Shown here one piece after another: positions 14,343 to 20,896 of a DNA stretch of 20,896 nucleotides. The stretch spans positions 1 through 20,896 of the forward strand of contig CABUYS010000012.1 in assembly GCA_902495835.1 (NCBI GenBank), in the 5' to 3' direction. Made by a program: the position numbers and the translations under genes. The notes beneath the pieces were generated by a model. That model did not search any database. It saw only the letters and a program-made list of their open reading frames with translations, and was not told the DNA's origin. The first letter of the stretch is position 1. Each line of letters starts with the position of its first letter. The DNA comes from an uncultured Oscillospiraceae bacterium (lineage in GTDB: Bacteria > Bacillota > Clostridia > Oscillospirales > Acutalibacteraceae).

Positions 14343-16859
14343 ATGAAAAAATTCAACCGCATTAAAAAATTATCAAAAACAATTCTTGCTGTTATTACAG
14401 TAATAGGACTTCAAGCAACAAATACTTACGCAATGAAAAGAACACATGATTCTAAGCAAGACATTATTCCTAGTAAAGAAGAACACATCGAAACTCCATC
14501 TAAAAAACCGGCACCTAGCGACGAGGTTCCAAGCTCTCCTCTTATCCATAGCTCAGATAACATTCCCGGTTCTAACATTCCAACTCCAATAAAAGATACC
14601 ATGTTTAGAACTAATCCACTTAATAGTTCAAATGATTCAGAATATGATCCCTTTTCCGAAAGTAATTCAGGAATGGAAAGCATGGGAAACAGTGGTACAT
14701 ATGATTCTTCCGATTCAAAAGATTGCTCAAAATCGGAAGGTAGCGATGCATCTAAAGACGATTCTTCTGATGAATCAGATGATAATTCCACTTCCGAAGG
14801 ATTCTCAGAAATAGAAGAAAGCAATATAGAAGAAATTAACTCAAATCAGAGCTCTTCTTCAGGTGAACATTCATCTGATTCTTCTGACAGTTCAGACAGC
14901 GCTCCTTCACCTGAAACCGGTTTAGAAGCACACATGGGCGCATCTGGACATCATGCCAAAAATGATTCAGAAACGGGAAATAACAGTCTGAATCTGTCCT
15001 GTATATTTGATGAAAATTTATTTGACTCTTCCGAAAACCCAGATAGTGCTACTCACTCCGGAAGTACTTTAGAAACAGGAAACAGCAGTACACATGAATT
15101 TCCTTCGAATCCACCTTATATTTATCCATTTCCACTAGACTCTTCCAGCAGTTCAGACAGCGCTCCTTCACCTGAAACTAATTCAGAAGAAATCACAGAA
15201 GAAAGTGTAGACGAATCTGGATACTGTCCAGATTGTGACTCCGATTCCGAAAGTGATTCAGAAACAAGTGACAGCGCAACATTTAACCACGCTCAGACTC
15301 CTAGCTCTTCTCTTGCTGCCAGTTTTGAAGACGCTAATATCCTTACACCTGAAACACCAAAACCTCTTCATACTTCCCAAGATGATTCACAAAATGAAAT
15401 GACGCAGAGCAGCGACATACCTGAACCTTCTGTCACTCCCTGCATTTATCCCGAAGACAAAGAAGGCGATGTCTCCATATCCGAATTTTCAACTCCGGAC
15501 GATTCACAAGAGAAAATGACAGAGGGCGACGACGTACCCAAACTCGCTACCACACCCGGTATTAATCCCGAGGGGAAAAAAGACAGTGTTCCTAAAACTC
15601 CTAAAATTACTTCCACTTCACACGAAGGAAATATTTCGCCTATGTCGCTATCTGATTCGCATTCTTCTGAAAAAGATTCTATGGAAGATGACTCTTCAGA
15701 CGAAAGTTTGAGAGAAGAGCGCAGTAAGTATTATGAATACGATGAATCAGAAGAAATTTCTAAACAAATACTTTATCAATATTTCTTTTATAAAGTTGCA
15801 AATTTCTCTTGCAAAGTTGAAGATTTCTCTCGCAAAGTCGCAAACTTCTTTAATAAAATTATAACTGAAAAAGATTTTGAACAATATTTTGAAATGAAAT
15901 TTGATTATCATTATTGTGAAAAAATTAAATGTAGAAGATTACTCATAAAGCCCACTCGACTGTTTTTTGAAAAAAAACGAGAACTATTTGAAAAAAAGCA
16001 AGAGCTACTTAAGGAAAAACAACAACTACTTGAAGAAAACTTAGAATTACTCAAAGAATACCCAGAATTACTCGAAGAACATTCGAAACTACTTAAAGAA
16101 CATTCAAAACTAAAAGAACTAGAACTAAGACTAGAGTTAACACCACTAACACTCGAAAAAGAAATTCTACAACAAGTTTTAAGCAAAAAAAAATCAGAAA
16201 TATTCGATAAGTTTGAAATTAAAGATTCAAAAATCACAAATATGCTTAATGTGTTTGACTTATTTGACTTAATAGTAATAGGCTCTACAATCGAAACAGA
16301 CCAACACCCTCTGTTAAATCCCTACGAATGGAGAGTAGAAATTTCAAAAGACTTAACACAAAACATATACGTAAACGAAAAATTTTTACATCGAAATTAT
16401 CTTGATAATTATGATGGCATAAACACAATCGTATCTTATGCTCTAAATTTTAAAGACTATTTTGAAGTGATTTTTGATTATCGTTATTATTATGACGTAA
16501 TTGAGTGTAAAAGGTTACTCATAAGGCCTACTGATTTATTTCCTGGCCTTGAAAAAGGAAATCCAATACTCAAAAAAGAGGATCTACAGCAATTTTTAAA
16601 CGAAAAAAAATCAGAAATATTCAACATACTTGGAATTAAAGATTCAAGAATCACAAATATGCTTAATTTGTTTGACTTGATAGTAATAGACTCAAGAATA
16701 AAAACAGACAAACGTCCTATGATGAATCCCCATAAATGGAGAGTAAAAATTTCAAAAAATTTAACACAAGATATATATATAAAAAAAGAATTTTTACGTC
16801 GAAATTATCTTAATACTTATGATAATATAAACATGGTTGTAGCTTATGCTATTTATTAA
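14343..16859 (+). CDS. Secreted Ser/Asp-rich protein with duplicated C-terminal domain and inserted heptad repeat, 838 aa
   Basis: The ribosome binding site AGGAGA is at 14325-14330. Residues 1-30 form a signal peptide ending TNTYA. Residues about 45-470 are low-complexity, rich in Ser, Asp, Glu and Pro, resembling the SD stalks of Gram-positive surface proteins; SSDSAPSPET occurs twice and a ~34-residue unit (DDSQxxMT...) twice. The C-terminus holds a domain in two copies (residues 516-706 and 707-838), each with F-FDY-YY/HY, CKRLLIRPT-like, KKSEIF, KDSxITNML and a final NYL-YD-I motif. Copy 1 carries eight tandem heptads of the ELLEEHS type (540-595), a likely coiled coil, which copy 2 lacks. 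No wall-anchor motif is visible. I do not recognise the duplicated domain. An extracellular role, perhaps host- or surface-directed, is inference. Confidence 0.8.
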   Translation: MKKFNRIKKLSKTILAVITVIGLQATNTYAMKRTHDSKQDIIPSKEEHIETPSKKPAPSDEVPSSPLIHSSDNIPGSNIPTPIKDTMFRTNPLNSSNDSEYDPFSESNSGMESMGNSGTYDSSDSKDCSKSEGSDASKDDSSDESDDNSTSEGFSEIEESNIEEINSNQSSSSGEHSSDSSDSSDSAPSPETGLEAHMGASGHHAKNDSETGNNSLNLSCIFDENLFDSSENPDSATHSGSTLETGNSSTHEFPSNPPYIYPFPLDSSSSSDSAPSPETNSEEITEESVDESGYCPDCDSDSESDSETSDSATFNHAQTPSSSLAASFEDANILTPETPKPLHTSQDDSQNEMTQSSDIPEPSVTPCIYPEDKEGDVSISEFSTPDDSQEKMTEGDDVPKLATTPGINPEGKKDSVPKTPKITSTSHEGNISPMSLSDSHSSEKDSMEDDSSDESLREERSKYYEYDESEEISKQILYQYFFYKVANFSCKVEDFSRKVANFFNKIITEKDFEQYFEMKFDYHYCEKIKCRRLLIKPTRLFFEKKRELFEKKQELLKEKQQLLEENLELLKEYPELLEEHSKLLKEHSKLKELELRLELTPLTLEKEILQQVLSKKKSEIFDKFEIKDSKITNMLNVFDLFDLIVIGSTIETDQHPLLNPYEWRVEISKDLTQNIYVNEKFLHRNYLDNYDGINTIVSYALNFKDYFEVIFDYRYYYDVIECKRLLIRPTDLFPGLEKGNPILKKEDLQQFLNEKKSEIFNILGIKDSRITNMLNLFDLIVIDSRIKTDKRPMMNPHKWRVKISKNLTQDIYIKKEFLRRNYLNTYDNINMVVAYAIY
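15960..16127 (+). repeat. 21-bp tandem repeat encoding eight heptads
   Basis: Eight consecutive seven-residue units of the form xLLxExx (for example ELLKEYP, ELLEEHS) form a predicted coiled coil inside the first copy of the duplicated domain. Confidence 0.85.
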
Positions 16860-16895
16860 AGCTGAAACAGTTAGTGAAAAAAATAAATAAAACTC

Positions 16896-17192
16896 TCATC
16901 TCCACCCTTTGAATATCGCAGGAAACCAACCAAACTTTTTCCTACGGCGACATTCGGGGTGGTATCTTACTAATATGGTGTCTTCCCCTATTACCTCTAT
17001 GTTTTCCCACCTTATTATTATATCGTCTTCTCTTCCGAAAATGCCGAAACACTTTAGTCTTCCGTAAACGACTATTGCAACCAGTTTGGCACATTTCATA
17101 TCAACCTCAACATCGTTTACACATCCTATTCTGCAACCGTCTTTAACGCTTATAACCTCTTTGTTTTTCATATCAACAATTCTGCAAATCAT
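16896..17192 (-). CDS. YlmC/YmxH family sporulation protein, 98 aa
   Basis: A small PRC-barrel-like protein. KEVISVKDGCRIGCVNDVEV at the N-terminus and CFGIFGREDDIIIRWENIEV followed by IGEDTILV are the family signature found next to sporulation and cell-envelope genes in Bacillota. The C-terminus (HPECRRRKKFGWF) is basic and longer than the core domain. The ribosome binding site AGGAGAG lies seven bases before the ATG. Its molecular function is unknown. The gene converges on the Ser/Asp-rich gene with a 36-bp gap and no clear hairpin, and diverges from the P-type ATPase gene. Confidence 0.88.
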   Translation of the reverse strand: MICRIVDMKNKEVISVKDGCRIGCVNDVEVDMKCAKLVAIVVYGRLKCFGIFGREDDIIIRWENIEVIGEDTILVRYHPECRRRKKFGWFPAIFKGWR

Positions 17193-17215
17193 AGTTATCT
17201 CTCCTGACTAAATAT

Positions 17216-17243
17216 TTGACTTAAAGTTATATTTCTTTATAAT
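17216..17243 (+). promoter_or_regulatory. Promoter of the P-type ATPase gene
   Basis: TTGACT (17216-17221), 16 bp, TATAAT (17238-17243). The block TTGACTTAAAG recurs at the promoter at 19648. Confidence 0.75.
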
Positions 17244-17279
17244 AATGATAGTTATTTTTTACGGAGGTCGTTAAAATAT

Positions 17280-19634
17280 ATGGAAGCTTCGGAAATTAAA
17301 CGCTACAACCCTAAAAGCGATTTTGGCCTTACAAAAAAAGAAGTTAAAAGTCGTATAAAAGAAGGGCTTGTAAATGTTGATAAGTCAATTTCAAGCAAAT
17401 CCACTTCCGACATCATAAAAGACAATCTTATTACTTTATTTAATTTTATAAATATAGTTTTAGCGGTTGCGGTTTTATGTGTGGGCTCTTACCGAAATCT
17501 TATGTTTATGGGCGTTGTAATATGCAACTGCGTGATAGGAATATTCCAGGAAATTCGTGCAAAAAAAACCGTGGACAGGCTTAACCTTATATCTTCAAAC
17601 AGTGCCAAAGTCATCCGTGAGGGAAAAAAAGGCAAAACAAAAGTCGAAAAAATAGTCCTCGATGATATTATTTTCTTTGAAAGCGGAAATCAAATAACGG
17701 CAGATTCCGTAATACTCGAGGGTACCTGCGAAGTCAATGAATCACTTCTTACGGGCGAACCTGATTTAATCTTAAAAAAGCCGGGAGACATGCTTCTTTC
17801 GGGAAGTTACCTCGTCGGCGGGAAGTGCACAGCAAAAGTCGAACACGTGGGAAAAGATAATTACGCGTCAAAACTTTTGAAAGGCTCAAAATATATCAAA
17901 AAAACCAAGTCGGAAATAATGACTACTCTTAATAAAATAATAAAAATAATTTCAATTGCAATAATTCCGATGGGTGCTCTTCTTTTTTACAGACAATTTA
18001 CAACTTCCGGCTATGATTTAACCTGTGCAATCGTAAACACAACGGCAGCACTTACGGGAATGATACCTGAAGGACTTGTTTTGCTTACAAGTTCCGTTCT
18101 TGCAGTCGGAGTTTTCAGGCTTGCGAAACATAAAGTTCTTGTCCAAGACATCTACTGTATAGAAACTCTTGCAAGAGTTGACACAATGTGTCTCGACAAA
18201 ACAGGAACCATAACAGAAGGCACTTTTGATGTTGAAAAAGTTATACCTCAAAACGGATTTTCGGAAAAAGATGTAAAAAAAGCTTTGACTATGCTGACAA
18301 GTGCTCTTAACGACAACAACGAAACTTTTAAAGCTGTGAAAAGAATATATCCTCCCGACAAATCAATAAAATCCATAAAACAAGTTATTCCTTTTTCTTC
18401 GGAAAGAAAGTGGTCGGGAGCAGAATTTGAAGTCGAGGGTTCATTTCTTTTGGGTGCCGCTGAATTTATTTTTCCGCACGAACTCGGAAAAGCAGGAGAA
18501 CAACTGAAAATTTATTCGGAAAATTACCGTGTTCTGGTTTTAGCTCATTCGGGATATTCTTTCGAAGACGGAAAAGTACCGAAAGGCACGCAGCTTATGG
18601 CTCTGGTTCTTATAAAAGACAGAATAAGATTCAATGCCGAAAAAACCCTTAATTTTTTTAAAAAACAAGGCGTAGATATAAAAGTAATCTCGGGAGACAA
18701 TCCCGTAACAGTTTCAAAAACAGCCGAAAGAGTAAATTTGAAAAATGCCGAATCTTTCATAGACGCAACAACCTTGAAAACAGACGAAGAAGTAAAAAAT
18801 GCCGCAACAAAATACACCGTTTTCGGGCGGGTTACTCCGAATCAAAAACAGCTTATAATAAAATCTCTTAAAGAAAATCATCACACGGTCGCAATGGTGG
18901 GCGACGGCGTAAACGACGTTCTTGCCATGAAAGAAGCCGATTGCAGCGTTGCAATGGCAGGCGGAAGTGATATCGCAAGAAACGTTTCTCATTTGGTTCT
19001 TCTTAACTCCGACTTTGCTTCCATGCCTAAAGCCGTTGCCGAAGGACGAAAAGCAATCAATAATATTCAGCGTTCGGCTTCACTGTTTTTAACCAAAACA
19101 ATATATTCTTTTTTGCTTGCAATACTTTTCTTTATGATTCCGGCACCATACCCGTTCATTCCTATTCAAATGACGCTGATAAGTGCGGTAACTATCGGAA
19201 TCCCTTCTTTTGTGCTTGCTCTTGAGCCCAACCGCGAAAAAATAAAAGGTAATCTCTTTACAAATATTGTAAGTAAGTCTCTCCCCGCCGCTCTTACGGT
19301 TATATGTTCGCTTATGGCCTGCGTTGGAATATATCTTTTCTTTGACATACCGACTGAAAGATATTCCGCTTTGACCGTTATTTCGACAGGAGTAATTGGA
19401 ATAATGCTTATTTATAACATATCAATTCCTTTTAACAACTTGAGAAAAACACTGTTTTACAGCGTAATTTTACTTCTTTTTGCGGGAATTTTATGTTTTA
19501 GCTCTCTTCTCCAAATCGAGCCGCTTAACTATATAAATATTTTGATTTTAATTCCTCTTATTATGGCTTCGAAGATAGTTTATAACGGTATATCAAAAAT
19601 AAATTTAGAAAAATATATAAAAAAATCACAATAA
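17280..19634 (+). CDS. Cation-translocating P-type ATPase, CtpE-like, 784 aa
   Basis: An ATP-driven cation pump of the P2-like group. All catalytic elements are present: actuator LLTGEP (156-161), membrane motif TGMIPEGLVLLTS (259-271), phosphorylation site CLDKTGTIT with Asp306, the nucleotide-binding KWSGAEF segment, and hinge MVGDGVNDVLAM with Asp542 and Asp546. Membrane helices lie at about 50-68, 73-90, 218-237, 248-275 and in the last ~180 residues. No N-terminal heavy-metal-binding domain (CxxC) is present. The PEGLVLLTS form of the M4 motif is that of CtpE-type pumps, for which calcium transport is described in mycobacteria; the ion here is inferred. The ribosome binding site is GGAGG (17263-17267). 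Confidence 0.92.
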   Translation: MEASEIKRYNPKSDFGLTKKEVKSRIKEGLVNVDKSISSKSTSDIIKDNLITLFNFINIVLAVAVLCVGSYRNLMFMGVVICNCVIGIFQEIRAKKTVDRLNLISSNSAKVIREGKKGKTKVEKIVLDDIIFFESGNQITADSVILEGTCEVNESLLTGEPDLILKKPGDMLLSGSYLVGGKCTAKVEHVGKDNYASKLLKGSKYIKKTKSEIMTTLNKIIKIISIAIIPMGALLFYRQFTTSGYDLTCAIVNTTAALTGMIPEGLVLLTSSVLAVGVFRLAKHKVLVQDIYCIETLARVDTMCLDKTGTITEGTFDVEKVIPQNGFSEKDVKKALTMLTSALNDNNETFKAVKRIYPPDKSIKSIKQVIPFSSERKWSGAEFEVEGSFLLGAAEFIFPHELGKAGEQLKIYSENYRVLVLAHSGYSFEDGKVPKGTQLMALVLIKDRIRFNAEKTLNFFKKQGVDIKVISGDNPVTVSKTAERVNLKNAESFIDATTLKTDEEVKNAATKYTVFGRVTPNQKQLIIKSLKENHHTVAMVGDGVNDVLAMKEADCSVAMAGGSDIARNVSHLVLLNSDFASMPKAVAEGRKAINNIQRSASLFLTKTIYSFLLAILFFMIPAPYPFIPIQMTLISAVTIGIPSFVLALEPNREKIKGNLFTNIVSKSLPAALTVICSLMACVGIYLFFDIPTERYSALTVISTGVIGIMLIYNISIPFNNLRKTLFYSVILLLFAGILCFSSLLQIEPLNYINILILIPLIMASKIVYNGISKINLEKYIKKSQ

Positions 19635-19647
19635 CGACATTTACTCC

Positions 19648-19676
19648 TTGACTTAAAGATAATTAATGCATATCAT
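19648..19676 (+). promoter_or_regulatory. Promoter of the 53-residue membrane protein gene
   Basis: TTGACT (19648-19653), 17 bp, TATCAT (19671-19676). An inverted repeat TTGACT(T)AAA...TTTAGTCAA (19648-19690) brackets the -10 region, a possible operator. Confidence 0.6.
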
Positions 19677-19712
19677 GAAGTTTAGTCAAAAATTTCGAAA
19701 GGAGATTAAGTT

Positions 19713-19874
19713 ATGAATGAAAAAAACAGAAATTCAATAGGATTGTTTTGGGGTATTATTGCTTCGCTTATCACGTTGATGTCTTTGGCAATAGCGATGT
19801 TTGTAATTGTAGACAAAAGAAAAAAACGAGAAGAAAAAGAACTCGAAGATTACCTTGAAACAAGCATAAATTAA
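19713..19874 (+). CDS. Small single-pass membrane protein, 53 aa
   Basis: The ATG follows AAAGGAG by eight bases and a strong terminator follows the stop, so this is a real gene. The product has a short polar N-terminus (MNEKNRNS), one membrane helix (about residues 9-32) and a highly charged tail (DKRKKREEKELED). No family is recognised. It follows the P-type ATPase by 78 bases but has its own promoter with a -35 block identical to that of the ATPase gene. It could be a regulator or accessory subunit of the pump, but nothing in the sequence proves this. Confidence 0.75.
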   Translation: MNEKNRNSIGLFWGIIASLITLMSLAIAMFVIVDKRKKREEKELEDYLETSIN

Positions 19875-19883
19875 AAAATTAAC

Positions 19884-19915
19884 GCCTTCACTGTAAAAAG
19901 TGAAGGCTTTTTTGT
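19884..19915 (+). terminator. Intrinsic terminator after the 53-residue gene
   Basis: A perfect 9-bp stem GCCTTCACT/AGTGAAGGC (19884-19892 with 19899-19907), 6-nt loop, six T. Confidence 0.95.
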
Positions 19916-19985
19916 TTTATATATCTTGATTTAATAGTAAACCAACACTAATTTTTATATAATTTAAAAAAATTAAAATATAATA

Positions 19986-20014
19986 TTGACTCACCACAAA
20001 ATTAATGGTATAAT
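19986..20014 (+). promoter_or_regulatory. Promoter of the 253-residue secreted protein gene
   Basis: TTGACT (19986-19991), 17-bp spacer, TATAAT (20009-20014). Confidence 0.8.
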
Positions 20015-20047
20015 AATTATATATTAAAGTTAAATGGAGGAAAAAAT

Positions 20048-20809
20048 ATGAAAAAAGGTATATCTAAATTTTTATCAATAGTTTTAAGCACTGCTATGGT
20101 GTCCCCTATGGTTGGTATGAATTCCACTAAAGCACTGAATCCCCCTGTAGATGTAAATTCACCACGTTACGAATCGGCAATAACTGAATGGTGTGGCATT
20201 TGTCGAGACTATATAGACGATGAGGCTCAGAAATTTTTCGAAAACGAGGTGGGATCAGAATTAAAATCATCATGTAGTTCAGAGGAACGTATTAGGAATT
20301 TAAAGCAGTCACTTGCACATGGGTACATACCTGATTTTTATAGAGTTCGAAAAGAGGTTATTACTAGCGTAAGTAAGTTTTTAGAAAAACGTTCGGGTAA
20401 AAATTTACAATATTATAGTTTTAATTGTGTCATTGTTAGAAGTATGATGAAATATATGAAAGCACAGGGTATAAGACGTGCCAATTTGGAATTTCTTAAT
20501 TGTTTTGGTTATGCCTTAAAGAATACTACTCTTTTGGATGTTGACAAAGAAGAGCTTACAAATTTGGGAGATGCTATTGAAAGTGTAAATTTGATAATAA
20601 AAACTCTTGGGAAATACTGGGATGTTATAGAGGACACAGATAAAGAAATTTGTCACGATGCTATAGCTAACATTATAATTAAAATGAGTTCTGGTTTAAC
20701 AAAAGATGACGTTGAACATATATCTTCAATAAGTAATTATATATCTAAGGACCGTAAATTACCGTTTTCTTATAGACACTCAATCCTTTTTGGATGCTCA
20801 ATAATGTAA
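20048..20809 (+). CDS. Secreted helical protein of unknown function, 253 aa
   Basis: The ribosome binding site GGAGG lies eight bases upstream. Residues 1-30 are a signal peptide (MKKGISKFLSIVLSTAMVSP...STKA) with the same layout as those at 3237 and 4081 (KFL, LS, VP/SP, VG). The mature part is predicted to be mostly helical, with no catalytic motif I recognise. It has CGIC near residue 49 and four to five further cysteines. The segment DKEELTNLGDAIESVNLII aligns with NLKDLEALAELLNTANYAL of the leucine-rich-repeat protein and with a segment of the 201-residue protein. It is a single-gene unit with its own promoter and terminator. It is probably released outside the cell. Confidence 0.75.
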   Translation: MKKGISKFLSIVLSTAMVSPMVGMNSTKALNPPVDVNSPRYESAITEWCGICRDYIDDEAQKFFENEVGSELKSSCSSEERIRNLKQSLAHGYIPDFYRVRKEVITSVSKFLEKRSGKNLQYYSFNCVIVRSMMKYMKAQGIRRANLEFLNCFGYALKNTTLLDVDKEELTNLGDAIESVNLIIKTLGKYWDVIEDTDKEICHDAIANIIIKMSSGLTKDDVEHISSISNYISKDRKLPFSYRHSILFGCSIM

Positions 20810-20860
20810 AAGTTTATCTGTAAAAAAGCTATTTAAAACAACCGAAGAATAGCAATAAAT

Positions 20861-20893
20861 ATTCCCTCAGCTAAGCTGAGGGAATTGTTTTTG
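20861..20893 (+). terminator. Intrinsic terminator of the 253-residue gene
   Basis: A perfect 11-bp stem ATTCCCTCAGC/GCTGAGGGAAT (20861-20871 with 20875-20885), 3-nt loop, T-rich tail. Confidence 0.95.
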
Positions 20894-20896
20894 TTA

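Noticed and set aside
17222..17260. Possible Fur-type iron box near ATAATGATAGTTAT
   Set aside because: The match to the Fur consensus is partial and expected by chance in AT-rich sequence; there is no supporting iron gene.

Overview
The window is AT-rich DNA from a Gram-positive member of the Clostridia (Bacillota). Evidence includes a CwlD-type spore amidase and a YlmC/YmxH-type sporulation protein, RadA, strong purine-rich ribosome binding sites, sigma-A promoters with 16-17 bp spacers, and secreted proteins with Gram-positive signal peptides. Several decayed genes and insertion-element relics suggest a genome undergoing erosion. Together with the large secreted and surface proteins this would fit a host-associated lineage, for example a gut or protist symbiont, but the sequence does not prove a lifestyle.

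Layout. 1-3005: 3' part of a large cell-surface protein built of Ig-like/MBG-type modules, with a degenerate sortase-type C-terminus, then a terminator. 3175-6001: two secreted-protein genes that share a near-identical promoter-to-signal-peptide cassette; the second is a BspA-type leucine-rich-repeat protein. 6256-6428: tRNA-Leu(CAA) with its own promoter and terminator. 6421-8671: mostly non-coding, holding three internally deleted IS200/IS605-type relics (two in tandem on +, one on -), a solitary left end, and a 55-residue YjzC-like gene on -. 8665-10432 (-): an AAA+ ATPase of the Clp/torsin type preceded by a double-glycine leader-like segment and a hydrophobic signal-like segment, driven by a perfect consensus promoter. 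10499-10882: a fourth IS200 relic. 10883-13532 (-): radA, a decayed small gene overlapping it, and cwlD. 13583-16859 (+): a TrhA/hemolysin III-type membrane protein followed by a secreted Ser/Asp-rich protein with a duplicated C-terminal domain. 16896-17192 (-): YlmC/YmxH-like gene. 17216-19915 (+): a CtpE-like P-type cation ATPase and a 53-residue membrane protein. 19986-20893 (+): another small secreted protein.

The main themes are export (five proteins with signal-peptide-like segments, three of which may share a helical module) and insertion-element relics that repeatedly sit directly behind intrinsic terminators. The strongest leads are the leader-AAA+ fusion, the identical signal-peptide cassette shared by otherwise different proteins, and the MITE-like IS200 family. 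No CRISPR array, rRNA or intact transposase was seen.
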